64,000 bases of DNA from Bacillus massiliigorillae (GTDB taxonomy: Bacteria > Bacillota > Bacilli > Bacillales > DSM-1321). Location of the stretch: the NCBI RefSeq assembly GCF_000380245.2, contig NZ_HG428741.1:632226-696225 (forward strand), in the 5' to 3' direction. Numbering within the stretch: position 1 is the stretch's first letter; every line of letters begins with the position of its first letter. Position numbers and translations under genes: made by a program. The notes under the pieces are model-generated. The model had not been told where the DNA came from. It saw nothing but the letters and a program-made list of their open reading frames with translations, and searched no databases. Of this stretch, positions 7,717 through 18,001 are shown one piece after another.

Positions 7717-9141
7717 ATGGCTAAAGAGTATGATTTGGTGATTTTAGGTGGGGGGCCTGGTGGCTATGTAGCAGCTATTAGAGCTTCACAATTAGGATTA
7801 AAGACAGCAATTGTAGAAAAGCAAAAGCTAGGGGGAACATGCCTGCATAAAGGATGCATTCCTTCTAAATCACTACTTAGAAGTGCAGAAGTATATCAAC
7901 AAACTCTTCACAGTAGTGATTATGGAATTATCGCTAATGAGATTGCTTTAGATTTTTCAAAAGTGCAAGCACGAAAGAATGGAATTGTTACTAGTTTATA
8001 TAAAGGTATTCAACATTTAATGAAAAAAGGAAAAATAGATGTATATGAAGGAATTGGTCGTATATTAGGTCCATCTATCTTTTCACCAATGCCGGGAACT
8101 ATTTCAGTGGAAATGAATGATGGTAGTGAAAATGAAATGCTGATTCCTAAAAACGTAATTGTGGCAACTGGTTCAAGGCCACAATCACTACCAGGTTTAG
8201 AAATAGATGGTACACAAATTATTTCTTCCGATGAAGCACTGGAACTGGAAAATCTTCCAGAGAGCATCATCATTATTGGTGGTGGTGTCATTGGTATTGA
8301 ATGGGCGTCTATGCTAAGTGATTTTGGCGTGGAAGTAACAGTACTTGAATATGCATCGACGGTACTACCAATGGAGGATCAAGAAATAACGAAAGAATTA
8401 CAACGATTACTTAAAAAGAAAAAAGTCCAAATCGTTACAAATGCAAAAGTATTAGCGGAAACTTGTGAGCGTAGCAATCATGGAGTGTCTATAACAGCGG
8501 ATGTAAAAGGTGAAAAGCGGACTTTTACTGCTAACCAATTACTAGTAAGTGTAGGTAGAAAAGCAAATGTTGAAGGTATTGGCATAGAGAATACAGAAAT
8601 TGTTTTACGTAATGGTGTCATTGAAACGAATGCTTTTTATCAAACGAAAGAATCACATATATATGCAATTGGTGATTGTGTTGGAGGACTGCAGCTTGCG
8701 CACGTTGCTTCTCATGAAGGAATTATAGCCGTCGATCATATTGCTAATCTGCAACCGTATGCACTGAATCCTTTACAAGTGCCTAAATGTGTATACTCTT
8801 CACCAGAGGTTGCCAGCATTGGGTTAACAGAAGCTGATGCAAAGGAAAAAGGTTACAACATCAAAGTAGGAAAGTTTTCTTTCAAAGGGATAGGTAAGGC
8901 CATGGTACTAGGTGATAGTAATGGCTTTGTGAAAATCATTGCAGATCAAGATTCAGATGATATTCTTGGCATCCACATGATTGGACCACATGTGACAGAT
9001 CTTATTTCAGAAGCAGGGATTGCAAAAGTATTAGATGCGACACCGTGGGAAATATCTCATACCATTCATCCGCATCCATCGCTATCTGAAGCTATTGGTG
9101 AAGCTGCACTTGCAGTAGACGGAAGGGCTTTACATTCTTAA
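7717..9141 (+). CDS. lpdV: Dihydrolipoamide dehydrogenase E3 of the branched-chain complex
   Basis: Flavoprotein that reoxidises the lipoyl groups of BkdB and reduces NAD. 474 residues. FAD-binding GGGPGG at residues 11-16, redox disulfide GGTCLHKGC with Cys42 and Cys47, NAD-binding IIIGGGVIGIEWAS in the middle, second FAD motif YAIGDC, and the C-terminal catalytic HPHPSLSEA with the His-Glu pair. All active-site residues are present. ATG with AAAGGAGG about 8 bases upstream. It is the first gene after the sigma-54 promoter here, while in B. subtilis ptb, bcd and buk precede it. bkdAA follows after 21 bases. Confidence 0.95.
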   Translation: MAKEYDLVILGGGPGGYVAAIRASQLGLKTAIVEKQKLGGTCLHKGCIPSKSLLRSAEVYQQTLHSSDYGIIANEIALDFSKVQARKNGIVTSLYKGIQHLMKKGKIDVYEGIGRILGPSIFSPMPGTISVEMNDGSENEMLIPKNVIVATGSRPQSLPGLEIDGTQIISSDEALELENLPESIIIIGGGVIGIEWASMLSDFGVEVTVLEYASTVLPMEDQEITKELQRLLKKKKVQIVTNAKVLAETCERSNHGVSITADVKGEKRTFTANQLLVSVGRKANVEGIGIENTEIVLRNGVIETNAFYQTKESHIYAIGDCVGGLQLAHVASHEGIIAVDHIANLQPYALNPLQVPKCVYSSPEVASIGLTEADAKEKGYNIKVGKFSFKGIGKAMVLGDSNGFVKIIADQDSDDILGIHMIGPHVTDLISEAGIAKVLDATPWEISHTIHPHPSLSEAIGEAALAVDGRALHS

Positions 9142-9162
9142 GGTTTAAAAGGAGGAAATAAT

Positions 9163-10152
9163 ATGGAAAATCGCCATAAAGAGCTTGGACTATCAAATGA
9201 AAAGCTTCTAGAAATGTATAAAACGATGTTACTTGCTCGCAGAATTGATGAACGGATGTGGTTATTAAACCGTTCTGGTAAAATTCCATTTGTTATATCT
9301 TGTCAAGGGCAGGAGGCAGCTCAAGTTGGTGCAGCTTTCGCATTAAACCAAGAGAAAGATTATGTATTACCTTATTACCGTGATGTTGGAGTTGTTCTCG
9401 CTTTCGGTATGACAGCTCAGGATTTAATGTTATCAGCATTTGCGAAAGCAGAAGATCCTAACTCAGCTGGTCGTCAAATGCCAGGTCATTTCTCTAAGAA
9501 AAGCTGTCGTATCGTAACTGGTTCATCTCCAGTAACAACACAAGTACCTCATGCAGTTGGGATTGCTTTAGCTGGAAAAATGGAAGGAAAGGATTTGGTT
9601 ACATTCGTGACTTTCGGTGAAGGGTCGAGTAACCAAGGTGATTTCCATGAAGGAGCTAACTTTGCTGGTGTGCATAAGTTACCTGTTATTTTAATGTGCG
9701 AAAATAATCAATATGCGATTTCTGTTCCAGTTGAAAAGCAATTAGGCTGTTCAAAAGTATCAGACCGAGCAATTGGTTATGGTATGCCAGGATTCACAGT
9801 AGACGGAAATGATCCGATAGCTGTTTATAAAGTGGTTAAAGAAGCAGCTGATAGAGCGAGAAGAGGCGAAGGTCCTACTTTAATCGAAACTCTCGTTCAA
9901 AGATTAACCCCTCATTCAAGTGACGATGACGATCGTGTTTACCGCGCTCAAGATGAAATCATCGAAGCAAAAACAAAAGATCCAATTCCTACATTTGTAG
10001 AATATTTGAAGCATTTTGGAGTTTTAACGGACGAGACGGAACAAGAAATAAATAATGAAATTATGAAAATTGTAAATGAAGCAACGGATTATGCAGAAAA
10101 TGCTCCTTATGCAGCTCCTGAAGATGCTTTGAAATATGTGTACGGTGAATAA
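9163..10152 (+). CDS. bkdAA: Branched-chain 2-oxoacid dehydrogenase E1 alpha
   Basis: Alpha chain of the thiamine-diphosphate decarboxylase that acts on the 2-oxo acids of valine, leucine and isoleucine. 329 residues, the usual length. The ThDP/Mg motif reads GEGSSNQGDFHEG (first Asp of the common GDGS is Glu here) and ends in CENNQYAISVP. The phosphorylation-loop region SSDDDDRVYR is present. Ribosome binding site AAAGGAGGAA. It is 17 bases from bkdAB, clearly one transcript, and forms an alpha2-beta2 enzyme with its product. Confidence 0.95.
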   Translation: MENRHKELGLSNEKLLEMYKTMLLARRIDERMWLLNRSGKIPFVISCQGQEAAQVGAAFALNQEKDYVLPYYRDVGVVLAFGMTAQDLMLSAFAKAEDPNSAGRQMPGHFSKKSCRIVTGSSPVTTQVPHAVGIALAGKMEGKDLVTFVTFGEGSSNQGDFHEGANFAGVHKLPVILMCENNQYAISVPVEKQLGCSKVSDRAIGYGMPGFTVDGNDPIAVYKVVKEAADRARRGEGPTLIETLVQRLTPHSSDDDDRVYRAQDEIIEAKTKDPIPTFVEYLKHFGVLTDETEQEINNEIMKIVNEATDYAENAPYAAPEDALKYVYGE

Positions 10153-10169
10153 GTAAGGAGGGAATCATA

Positions 10170-11153
10170 ATGACTGTTATTTCATATATTGATGCGGTAA
10201 CTATGGCTATACGTGAAGAAATGGAACGAGACCCAAAAGTATTCGTTCTTGGTGAAGATGTTGGGAAAAAAGGTGGGGTATTTAAGGCTACACAAGGCTT
10301 ATATGACCAATTTGGTGAAGCGAGAGTACTTGATACACCTTTAGCTGAATCGGCTATTGCAGGCGTGGGAATTGGTGCTGCAATGTACGGTATGCGTCCA
10401 ATTGCAGAAATGCAGTTTGCGGATTTTATTATGCCTGCAGTTAACCAAATTATTTCAGAAGCATCGAGAATTCGTTATCGCTCTAACAATACGTGGACTT
10501 GTCCAATGGTTATTCGAGCTCCATATGGTGGTGGTGTTCATGGTGCATTATATCATTCACAATCTATAGAAGCTGTATTCGCTAATCAACCAGGATTGAA
10601 AATTGTTATGCCATCTACTCCGTATGATGTGAAGGGGTTATTAAAGGCTGCAATCAGAGATGATGATCCAGTTCTATTCTTGGAACATAAACGAGCTTAT
10701 CGCCTAATTAAAGGCGAAGTACCGACAGATGATTATGTGTTACCAATCGGTAAAGCAGATGTGAAGCGTGAAGGCGAAGATATAACCGTGATTACGTATG
10801 GATTATGTGTTCATTTTGCACTTCAAGCAGCTGAACGATTGGAAAGTGACGGTATTTCTGCTCACGTAGTGGACTTAAGAACCATCTATCCATTGGATAA
10901 GGAAACGATTATTAAATCTGCTTCAAAGACAGGTAAAGTGCTTTTAGTAACTGAAGATAATAAAGAAGGAAGTATTATTGGTGAAGTTGCAGCAATCATT
11001 GCTGAAAATTGTTTGTTTGATTTAGATGCACCGATTAAGCGTTTAGCTGGTCCGGATACACCAGCTATGCCATATGCACCTACAATGGAAAAATTCTTTA
11101 TGGTAAATAGTGAGAAGATTGAACAGGCAATGAGAGAACTTGCTGAATTTTAA
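10170..11153 (+). CDS. bkdAB: Branched-chain 2-oxoacid dehydrogenase E1 beta
   Basis: Beta chain of the E1 component, 327 residues, with transketolase pyrimidine-binding and C-terminal domains. Conserved stretches: VFVLGEDVGKKGGVFKATQG near residue 25, DTPLAESAIAGVGIGAA, EMQFADFIMPAVNQI, RAPYGGGVHGALYHSQS, and VVDLRTIYPLDKETI in the C-terminal half. Ribosome binding site TAAGGAGGG 8 bases before the ATG. Translationally close to bkdAA and bkdB on either side. Confidence 0.95.
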   Translation: MTVISYIDAVTMAIREEMERDPKVFVLGEDVGKKGGVFKATQGLYDQFGEARVLDTPLAESAIAGVGIGAAMYGMRPIAEMQFADFIMPAVNQIISEASRIRYRSNNTWTCPMVIRAPYGGGVHGALYHSQSIEAVFANQPGLKIVMPSTPYDVKGLLKAAIRDDDPVLFLEHKRAYRLIKGEVPTDDYVLPIGKADVKREGEDITVITYGLCVHFALQAAERLESDGISAHVVDLRTIYPLDKETIIKSASKTGKVLLVTEDNKEGSIIGEVAAIIAENCLFDLDAPIKRLAGPDTPAMPYAPTMEKFFMVNSEKIEQAMRELAEF

Positions 11154-11179
11154 ATTTGAAATAAAGGAGGTTTTCCAAA

Positions 11180-12457
11180 GTGGCGATAGAAACGATTACA
11201 ATGCCTCAGCTTGGAGAAAGTGTTACAGAAGGAACAATTAGTAGATGGCTAGTATCTCCAGGAGATCATGTGAATAAGTATGATCCAATAGCTGAAGTCA
11301 TGACAGATAAAGTAAATGCTGAAATTCCTTCTTCTTTCACTGGAACAATAGCTCAGTTGAAGGCAGGAGAAGACCAGACTCTAGCGGTTGGAGAAGTGAT
11401 TTGTACAATTGAAGTAGCTGGAACGATGAACAATCAGCCAAATAAGTCATCAGATGACCCTATCAATAATAAGAGTAGGGCGGAAACGAATCAGTCAGTT
11501 GCTAAAAGTAATATGGGTGCAAGATACTCACCGGCTGTTTTACATTTATCACAAGAACATAATATAGATTTAACATCTGTAAAGGGTACAGGAGCAGGTG
11601 GAAGAATTACTAGGAAAGATATTATGAAGCTGGTTGAAAACGGTGTTGGAGAACAAATATCATCTTCTGAACGAAAAGAAATTCAGCAATCTCCTATTTC
11701 TTCTCCGATTGAAGAGCAACCTACTATAACTCATTCACCAACATTTACTTCACAAACTGGAGATGTTGAGGTTCCAATTACGCCAGTAAGAAAGGCTATC
11801 GCAGCTAATATGTTACGCAGTAAGCAAGAGATTCCACATGCTTGGATGATGATGGAAGTTGATGCTACAAATTTAGTAGTATTGCGTGAAAAAGAGAAGC
11901 AGAATTTCAAACAAAAAGAAGGTTATAATTTAACATATTTTGCTTTTTTTGTGAAAGCTGTCGCTCAAGCTCTGAAGGAATATCCACAAATTAATTCTAC
12001 TTGGGCAGGAGATAAAATTGTTCAAAGACACGATATTAACTTAAATATTGCCGTTGCAACAGAAGATTCTTTATTTGTTCCTGTCATAAAGCATGCAGAT
12101 GAGAAATCAATCAAAGGCATTGCAAGAGAGATTACAGAGCTATCACATAAAGTGAGAAGTGGAACGTTGAAAGCGGAAGAAATGCAAGGTGGTACATTTA
12201 CTGTCAACAATACAGGGTCATTTGGATCTGTACAATCGATGGGGATTATTAATCATCCACAAGCCGCTATTTTACAAGTTGAAGCAATCGTGAAAAGACC
12301 TGTAATAATTGACGGGATGATTGCTGTACGTGATATGGTGAATTTATGCTTATCACTTGACCATAGGGTGCTTGATGGATATGTGTGCGGAAAGTTTTTA
12401 GCTAGGGTTAAAGAAATAGTAGAAAGCATGTCTAGTGAGAAAACTTCAATTTATTGA
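11180..12457 (+). CDS. bkdB: Lipoamide acyltransferase E2 of the branched-chain complex
   Basis: Core of the branched-chain dehydrogenase complex, 425 residues. An N-terminal lipoyl domain carries the lipoylation Lys44 in MTDKVNAEIPS. A peripheral-subunit-binding domain follows at about residues 115-155 (YSPAVLHLSQEHNIDLTSV, GRITRKDI). The C-terminal acyltransferase domain ends in LCLSLDHRVLDG with the catalytic His-Asp. Linkers are rich in Ser, Pro and Gln. It starts with GTG behind AAAGGAGG and is the last gene of the operon, followed by a terminator. Confidence 0.95.
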   Translation: MAIETITMPQLGESVTEGTISRWLVSPGDHVNKYDPIAEVMTDKVNAEIPSSFTGTIAQLKAGEDQTLAVGEVICTIEVAGTMNNQPNKSSDDPINNKSRAETNQSVAKSNMGARYSPAVLHLSQEHNIDLTSVKGTGAGGRITRKDIMKLVENGVGEQISSSERKEIQQSPISSPIEEQPTITHSPTFTSQTGDVEVPITPVRKAIAANMLRSKQEIPHAWMMMEVDATNLVVLREKEKQNFKQKEGYNLTYFAFFVKAVAQALKEYPQINSTWAGDKIVQRHDINLNIAVATEDSLFVPVIKHADEKSIKGIAREITELSHKVRSGTLKAEEMQGGTFTVNNTGSFGSVQSMGIINHPQAAILQVEAIVKRPVIIDGMIAVRDMVNLCLSLDHRVLDGYVCGKFLARVKEIVESMSSEKTSIY

Positions 12458-12896
12458 AATAATGAATAAAGGCTATTCAAAAGTGATTTTCTATCTCTTT
12501 TTGGATAGCCTTTTTCTTTTTACCTTTTGTTGTAGGTGCTGTGTAATTTACCAAGCTGTTTAGATGGGTATGATGTCTAGACATATGTTTTTAGTTCTTA
12601 CTACCAAATGCCACTAATTAGCTCTTTGATAGAGAAACTGTTATATAATAACAAGAAAAATGTCGTTAATTGGGCGTATAAAATAACCTTTGTTTAAAGT
12701 TTTTTTTAGAATTTTTGAATTCCTTGTTTGCAACAAGAGGGGTGCTGTACTAGAATAGAGTTGAATAGTTTTGATTTTTCAAATAAATAAAACAATTGTG
12801 ATTCATCATTTATAGGGGGAGGTGGAAGTCTTCTAAGAGCCTGCGAATAAACAGAAAGTGTTATCGTAGAAAAATGCTTGCAGAAGGCGCCAAAAT
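12458..12896. other. bkdB-mutA intergenic region
   Basis: After the bkd terminator about 380 bases are gene-free. A good but misplaced ribosome binding-like GGGGGAGGTGG sits near 12814, about 75 bases before mutA, with only a four-codon frame after it. I looked for a cobalamin riboswitch, since MutB needs adenosylcobalamin, and did not see the conserved B12 box. No clear sigma-A promoter was identified. Confidence 0.5.
12468..12516 (+). terminator. Terminator of the bkd operon
   Basis: AAAGGCTAT pairs with ATAGCCTTT, extended by CAAAAG with CTTTTTG, followed by TTTTTCTTTT. Confidence 0.85.
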
Positions 12897-14768
12897 ATGG
12901 ATCTACAGAAAACGAAAGCGGTTGAGTTCCCGAAAGTAACAGTTGCTGAATGGGAAGTTAAAGCTGAGAAAAGCTTAAAAGGTAAACCGCTAGCTAAATT
13001 GCATACGTCTACTTACGAGGGTATAGAGCTAACTCCTTTATACACCAATCAAAGTACTGTAATTAAAGAAGAGTGGCCTGGTTTTGCTCCTTATACTAGG
13101 GGGACAAGTGCACTAGGTTATCAAGAAAAGCCTTGGCTTATTTCACAAAAGTTATCAGGTCATAGTTCCACGAACATTCTAGCAGATTTTGAAGAAGCAA
13201 AGAGTCGTGGTCAAAATACAGTTGCACTTGATGCTAGTCAACTGACTTCAATGAGTGAAGAGGAATTAGTGAAATTCGTCGAAGAAGTCATTAAACAAAA
13301 TCAACCTTTATTCGTAGATACAAAAGGTGAGCAACAACAAATTGTTTCAAAGCTTAAAGCTTTATCTAGTGATGAACTTGTGAAGCTACAAGGGGTTCTT
13401 GCTGAAGACCCAATTGCTGAAGGTGCTATTCAAGGTAAAGGAATTGAAAATCCAAAGGAATACTTTGCAACATGGTTTGAAAAATTACAATCCATGGATT
13501 CTGCTATGCCTGAAGTGAAGAAGATTTTAGTAAAGTCTACTTCTGTTCATAATGCAGGTGGAAATGCAGTTCAAGAATTAGCTTTCGCATTAGCAACAGC
13601 TGTTGAATATTTACAACACGGTGAAGAAAATGGCTACACTGCAGAAAAAATGTCGAAAAATGTCGTATTCTCTTTTGCGATTGACTCTTCATTCTTTATG
13701 AATGTAGCTAAATTAAGAGCAGCAAGACGTTTATGGTCATTAATTGGTGAAGAATATACAGGTGATGCTAGTACGTTTAAAATGTTTATTCATTCAGAAA
13801 CATCATCGTTTACAGCTACTTTATTTGATCCTTACGTAAATTTATTGCGTGCTGCAAACCAAGCATTTGCTGCAGTAGTTGGTGGAGCACAATCGTTAGA
13901 GGTTAAAGAATTCGATTCTGCAACAAATGAAACAACTGCATTCTCAGAAAGAATAGCTCGTAATATTCATTTAGTTTTAAAAGAAGAAACGTTAATTGAT
14001 AAAGTAGTAGACCCAGCTGGTGGTTCTTATTATGTAGAAACATTAACGAATGAGTTAGCTGATCAAGCATGGAATTTATTTTTAGAAATCGAAAAACGTG
14101 GAGGAGTAATTGCTTCTTTACGAGATGGATGGATTCAAGAAGCAATCTCTCAAGTATTGCAGCAAAAGAAAACAAATGTTGCAAAACGTAAAGATAGTTT
14201 AATTGGAACGAATGTGTATCCAAATCTAGAAGATACAGTGAATGTGCATGAGCGAGCACTCGAAACAGAACAAAATACAGTTCCATTTAATAGTGTGGAT
14301 ATTGCTCCTCTAACTGCAGTGCGTTTAGCTGAAGAGTTTGAACAATTAAGAATAGCTTCTCTTCAATACAAAGAGCAAAAAGGTGCATATCCAGCTGTTG
14401 GTTTAGTGTGCTTAGGAAGCTTGAAATCTTATAAGCCAAGAGCAGATTTTGTTAAAGGCTTTTTCGCTGCTGGTGGTGTGGAAGGCATAATGAAACCTTG
14501 TGAGTCTCCTGAAGTAGCAAAAGCATATATTGCAGAATCTAAGGTGAAACATATCGTTCTTTGCGGTAGCGATGCTGATTATGAAGAAAACGCAGTAGCT
14601 TGGGTACAGGCTTTAGAGGAAAGCGGCGTATCAATTTTCTTAGCTGGTAAGCAATCGCAAGAATTAGCGAATGCACTTCAGCAAGCTGGATTGAAAGATT
14701 TCATTTCTGTTCAAAGCAATGCTATTGAAGTTATTACAAATGTATTAAAAGATTTGGAGGTGATGTAA
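12897..14768 (+). CDS. mutA: Methylmalonyl-CoA mutase small subunit
   Basis: Non-catalytic partner of MutB in the heterodimeric enzyme that interconverts methylmalonyl-CoA and succinyl-CoA. 623 residues. The TIM-barrel part is recognisable from GFAPYTRGTSALGYQEKPWL, VHNAGGNAVQELAFALATAVEYL and VVDPAGGSYYVETLTNEL. The C-terminal domain (about 495-620, VGLVCLGSLKSYKPRADF) is a degenerate cobalamin-binding fold without the DxHxxG motif, as is normal for this subunit. The ATG follows a modest AGAAGGCG ribosome binding site; an in-frame stop 10 codons upstream rules out a longer form. mutB starts with no gap. Confidence 0.93.
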   Translation: MDLQKTKAVEFPKVTVAEWEVKAEKSLKGKPLAKLHTSTYEGIELTPLYTNQSTVIKEEWPGFAPYTRGTSALGYQEKPWLISQKLSGHSSTNILADFEEAKSRGQNTVALDASQLTSMSEEELVKFVEEVIKQNQPLFVDTKGEQQQIVSKLKALSSDELVKLQGVLAEDPIAEGAIQGKGIENPKEYFATWFEKLQSMDSAMPEVKKILVKSTSVHNAGGNAVQELAFALATAVEYLQHGEENGYTAEKMSKNVVFSFAIDSSFFMNVAKLRAARRLWSLIGEEYTGDASTFKMFIHSETSSFTATLFDPYVNLLRAANQAFAAVVGGAQSLEVKEFDSATNETTAFSERIARNIHLVLKEETLIDKVVDPAGGSYYVETLTNELADQAWNLFLEIEKRGGVIASLRDGWIQEAISQVLQQKKTNVAKRKDSLIGTNVYPNLEDTVNVHERALETEQNTVPFNSVDIAPLTAVRLAEEFEQLRIASLQYKEQKGAYPAVGLVCLGSLKSYKPRADFVKGFFAAGGVEGIMKPCESPEVAKAYIAESKVKHIVLCGSDADYEENAVAWVQALEESGVSIFLAGKQSQELANALQQAGLKDFISVQSNAIEVITNVLKDLEVM

Positions 14769-16955
14769 TTGTCTACTCGTCGTGATTTTACTAAATTATC
14801 ATCTAAAACAACTGCTGCATCTAAGGCTGATTGGGAACAAGCAGTGAAAATCAGCGATGCAGAAATGGAAGATTTATTATTTGAAACAAATGAAGAAATT
14901 AAAATTAATTCTTTATATAACAAGAGTGATGTAGAAGGTATGCCACAATTAAATGACCTACCAGGTACGGCACCATTTACACGTGGACCTTATCCAACTA
15001 TGTATGTAAATAAACCGTGGACAGTTCGTCAATATGCAGGCTTCTCTACTGCGGAAGAATCAAATGCGTTCTATCGCCGTAACTTAGCAATGGGTCAAAA
15101 AGGTTTATCAGTAGCATTTGACCTTGCAACACACCGTGGTTATGACTCCGACCATCCTCGTGTTGTTGGTGACGTTGGTAAAGCAGGTGTAGCAATCGAT
15201 AGTATCATTGATATGAAACAATTATTTGATGGTATTCCATTGGATCAAATGTCTGTTTCTATGACAATGAATGGTGCTGTACTTCCAATCTTAGCATTCT
15301 TCATCGTAACGGCTGAGGAACAAGGTGTTTCACAAGATAAACTAGCAGGAACGATTCAAAATGATATTCTAAAAGAATACATGGTACGTAATACGTACAT
15401 CTATCCACCAACAATGAGTATGAAAATTATTGCTGATATTTTCGAATATACTTCGAAGAATATGCCGAAATTTAACAGCATTTCAATCTCTGGATATCAC
15501 TTACAAGAAGCGGGAGCTCCAGCTGATATCGAGTTAGCATATACAATTGCCGATGGATTAGAGTATGTTCGTACAGGTCTAAAAGCAGGTATTCCAATCG
15601 ATAAATTCGCTCCACGTTTATCATTCTTCTGGGCAATTGGTATGAACTACTTCATGGAAGTAGCGAAGATGAGAGCAGGACGTTTTATTTGGGCGAAATT
15701 AATGAGTCAATTCGAACCAGAAAATGAGAAATCATTAATGCTTCGTACTCACTCACAAACATCTGGATGGAGCTTAACAGAGCAAGATCCATTTAATAAC
15801 GTAACAAGAACATTAATCGAAGCACATGCTGCAGCTCTTGGTCATACACAATCACTGCATACAAACGCACTTGATGAAGCTATTGCATTACCAACAGACT
15901 TCTCAGCTCGTATCGCTCGTAATACACAGTTGTTCTTACAAGAAGAAACAAGTATTACGAAAGTTATTGATCCGTGGGCTGGTTCTTACTACGTAGAATC
16001 ATTAACAAATGAATTAATCGAAAAGGCTTGGAAACATATTGAAGAAATCGAATCTTTAGGCGGAATGGCGAAAGCAATCGAAACAGGCGTACCGAAGATG
16101 AGAATTGAAGAGGCAGCTGCAAAACGCCAAGCGAAAATCGATTCTAAATTAGAAACAATTGTAGGTGTAAATAAATACCGTTTAGAAAAAGAAGAAGAGC
16201 TTGATATTCTTGAAGTAGATAATACAGTTGTTCGTGAAGGCCAACTTGAAAGATTAGCTCAATTACGTGCTGAACGCAATGAAGAGAGAGTTATCGAGAA
16301 GTTAGAGGCTATTACACAAGCAGCTGAAACGGGAGAAGGAAACTTGTTAGCACTTGCTATTGAGGCAGCACGAGAAAGAGCTTCATTAGGAGAGATTTCT
16401 ATGGCTATTGAACTTGCATCAGGAAGACACTCAGCGATTATTCGTACAATTAGTGGTGTATATAGTACAGCTTATGGCGACCAAGTTGATATTTCAGAAG
16501 TTCTACAAATGACTGAGGACTTCCTTGAAAATGAAGGAAGAAGACCTCGTATCTTAATGGCGAAAATGGGACAAGATGGTCATGACCGTGGCGTAAAGGT
16601 TGTAGCTACTGCATTCGCAGATTTAGGATTTGACGTTGATATCGGACCTCTTTTCCAAACACCAGAAGAAACTGCAAAACAAGCTGTAGAAAATGATGTA
16701 CACGTTGTTGGTATGAGTTCACTTGCTGCTGGACATAAAACATTATTACCACAGCTAGTTGCAGAGCTTAAGAAATTGGGACGTGAAGATATTCTAGTTA
16801 TTGTTGGTGGAGTTATTCCACAACAAGATTACGATTATTTACGTGAAAATGGTGCAGTTGCAATCTTTGGACCTGGTACTGTTATTCCAGAAGCAGCTAA
16901 AACATTAATGCAAGCTATTTATAAAGCGCTTGGTTATGAGGAAGTGTCTTCATAA
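14769..16955 (+). CDS. mutB: Methylmalonyl-CoA mutase large (catalytic) subunit
   Basis: Adenosylcobalamin-dependent mutase, 728 residues. The N-terminal TIM barrel binds the CoA ester (PGTAPFTRGPYPTMY, RQYAGFSTAEESNAFYR, MTMNGAVLPILAFFIV). The C-terminal cobalamin domain from about residue 595 has the base-off motif GQDGHDRG, whose His ligates cobalt, plus VVGMSSLAAGHKT and VGGVIPQQDY. It starts with TTG, preceded by GGAGGTGATG overlapping the end of mutA, so translation is coupled. Its stop overlaps the meaB start. It links propionyl-CoA from valine, isoleucine or thymine breakdown to the TCA cycle. Confidence 0.96.
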   Translation: MSTRRDFTKLSSKTTAASKADWEQAVKISDAEMEDLLFETNEEIKINSLYNKSDVEGMPQLNDLPGTAPFTRGPYPTMYVNKPWTVRQYAGFSTAEESNAFYRRNLAMGQKGLSVAFDLATHRGYDSDHPRVVGDVGKAGVAIDSIIDMKQLFDGIPLDQMSVSMTMNGAVLPILAFFIVTAEEQGVSQDKLAGTIQNDILKEYMVRNTYIYPPTMSMKIIADIFEYTSKNMPKFNSISISGYHLQEAGAPADIELAYTIADGLEYVRTGLKAGIPIDKFAPRLSFFWAIGMNYFMEVAKMRAGRFIWAKLMSQFEPENEKSLMLRTHSQTSGWSLTEQDPFNNVTRTLIEAHAAALGHTQSLHTNALDEAIALPTDFSARIARNTQLFLQEETSITKVIDPWAGSYYVESLTNELIEKAWKHIEEIESLGGMAKAIETGVPKMRIEEAAAKRQAKIDSKLETIVGVNKYRLEKEEELDILEVDNTVVREGQLERLAQLRAERNEERVIEKLEAITQAAETGEGNLLALAIEAARERASLGEISMAIELASGRHSAIIRTISGVYSTAYGDQVDISEVLQMTEDFLENEGRRPRILMAKMGQDGHDRGVKVVATAFADLGFDVDIGPLFQTPEETAKQAVENDVHVVGMSSLAAGHKTLLPQLVAELKKLGREDILVIVGGVIPQQDYDYLRENGAVAIFGPGTVIPEAAKTLMQAIYKALGYEEVSS

Positions 16956-17992
16956 TGAAGAACAATAACGAGAAGCATACAAAATTTGTGAAGAAGAATC
17001 GACGTGAAATAAATACTGATGAAATTCTACAAGGAATTTTAGCAGGTAATCGTGCAATGTTAGCGAAAGGTATTACACTAATTGAGAGCAATGCGCAGCA
17101 TCACTTTGAAAGTGCACAAGAGTTACTTCAGAAAGTACTACCTTATACGAATAAGTCTATTCGTATAGGGATTTCTGGAGTGCCAGGTGCAGGTAAAAGT
17201 ACGTTTATTGAACGATTTGGAACAGATTTATGTAACTCTGACCATAAAGTAGCCGTTCTAGCTATTGATCCAAGTTCAACTATTACAGGTGGTAGTATTC
17301 TTGGTGATAAAACACGAATGGAATTGCTATCTGGACATGAAAATGCTTTTATTCGTCCTTCTCCATCAGAGGGAACCTTGGGCGGTGTACATCGAAAAAC
17401 AAGGGAAAGCATGTTACTTTGTGAAGCAGCTGGTTTCGATGTCATCATTATCGAAACAGTTGGTGTTGGTCAAAGCGAAGCCATCGTTCGTGGTATGACG
17501 GATTTCTTCATGCTACTCGCTATCACTGGAGCGGGCGATGAATTACAAGGTATGAAAAAAGGTATTATGGAGCTAGCTGATGCCATCGTTGTAAATAAAG
17601 CGGACGGCGATAATAAACGAAATGCGATGGTAACGAAAGAAGAGTATAATCGCATTCTTCATTTCCTTCAACCAGCTACGCAAGGGTGGCAAACACAAGC
17701 GTACGCTTGCTCTAGCATTGAAGGTGATGGTATTCAAGAAATTTGGGAAGTCATTCAAGACTTTATGAAGCAAGGAAAGCAAAGTGGTGTATTTAATGAG
17801 AGAAGAAGATTCCAAACGAAAGAATGGATGAATCAATCACTATCACATCAGCTTCACCGAGTATTCTTTGATAATCAACAAATGCGTTCATTGCTTCCTG
17901 TATTAGAACAAGAAGTGATGAATGGTGATAAAACGGTAAGTTTGGCAGTAATGGAAGCTATTCAAACTTTCCTTTATAATCTTAATAAATAG
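16955..17992 (+). CDS. meaB: MeaB/ArgK-type GTPase chaperone of methylmalonyl-CoA mutase
   Basis: G3E-family GTPase that guards and reloads the cobalamin cofactor of MutAB. 345 residues: an N-terminal helical part, then Walker A GVPGAGKST near residue 75, IDPSSTITGGSILGDKTRM, switch region ETVGVGQSEA and base-recognition NKADG. The ATG overlaps the mutB stop by one base (TAATG), so the two are translationally coupled. Older annotations call this family ArgK or LAO kinase; the mutase neighbours make the MeaB role far more likely. Confidence 0.94.
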   Translation: MKNNNEKHTKFVKKNRREINTDEILQGILAGNRAMLAKGITLIESNAQHHFESAQELLQKVLPYTNKSIRIGISGVPGAGKSTFIERFGTDLCNSDHKVAVLAIDPSSTITGGSILGDKTRMELLSGHENAFIRPSPSEGTLGGVHRKTRESMLLCEAAGFDVIIIETVGVGQSEAIVRGMTDFFMLLAITGAGDELQGMKKGIMELADAIVVNKADGDNKRNAMVTKEEYNRILHFLQPATQGWQTQAYACSSIEGDGIQEIWEVIQDFMKQGKQSGVFNERRRFQTKEWMNQSLSHQLHRVFFDNQQMRSLLPVLEQEVMNGDKTVSLAVMEAIQTFLYNLNK

Positions 17993-18001
17993 AGTAATAA
18001 T

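Noticed and set aside
12458..12896. Cobalamin riboswitch upstream of mutA
   Set aside because: Expected for a B12-dependent enzyme, but the conserved B12 box and leader features are not visible.
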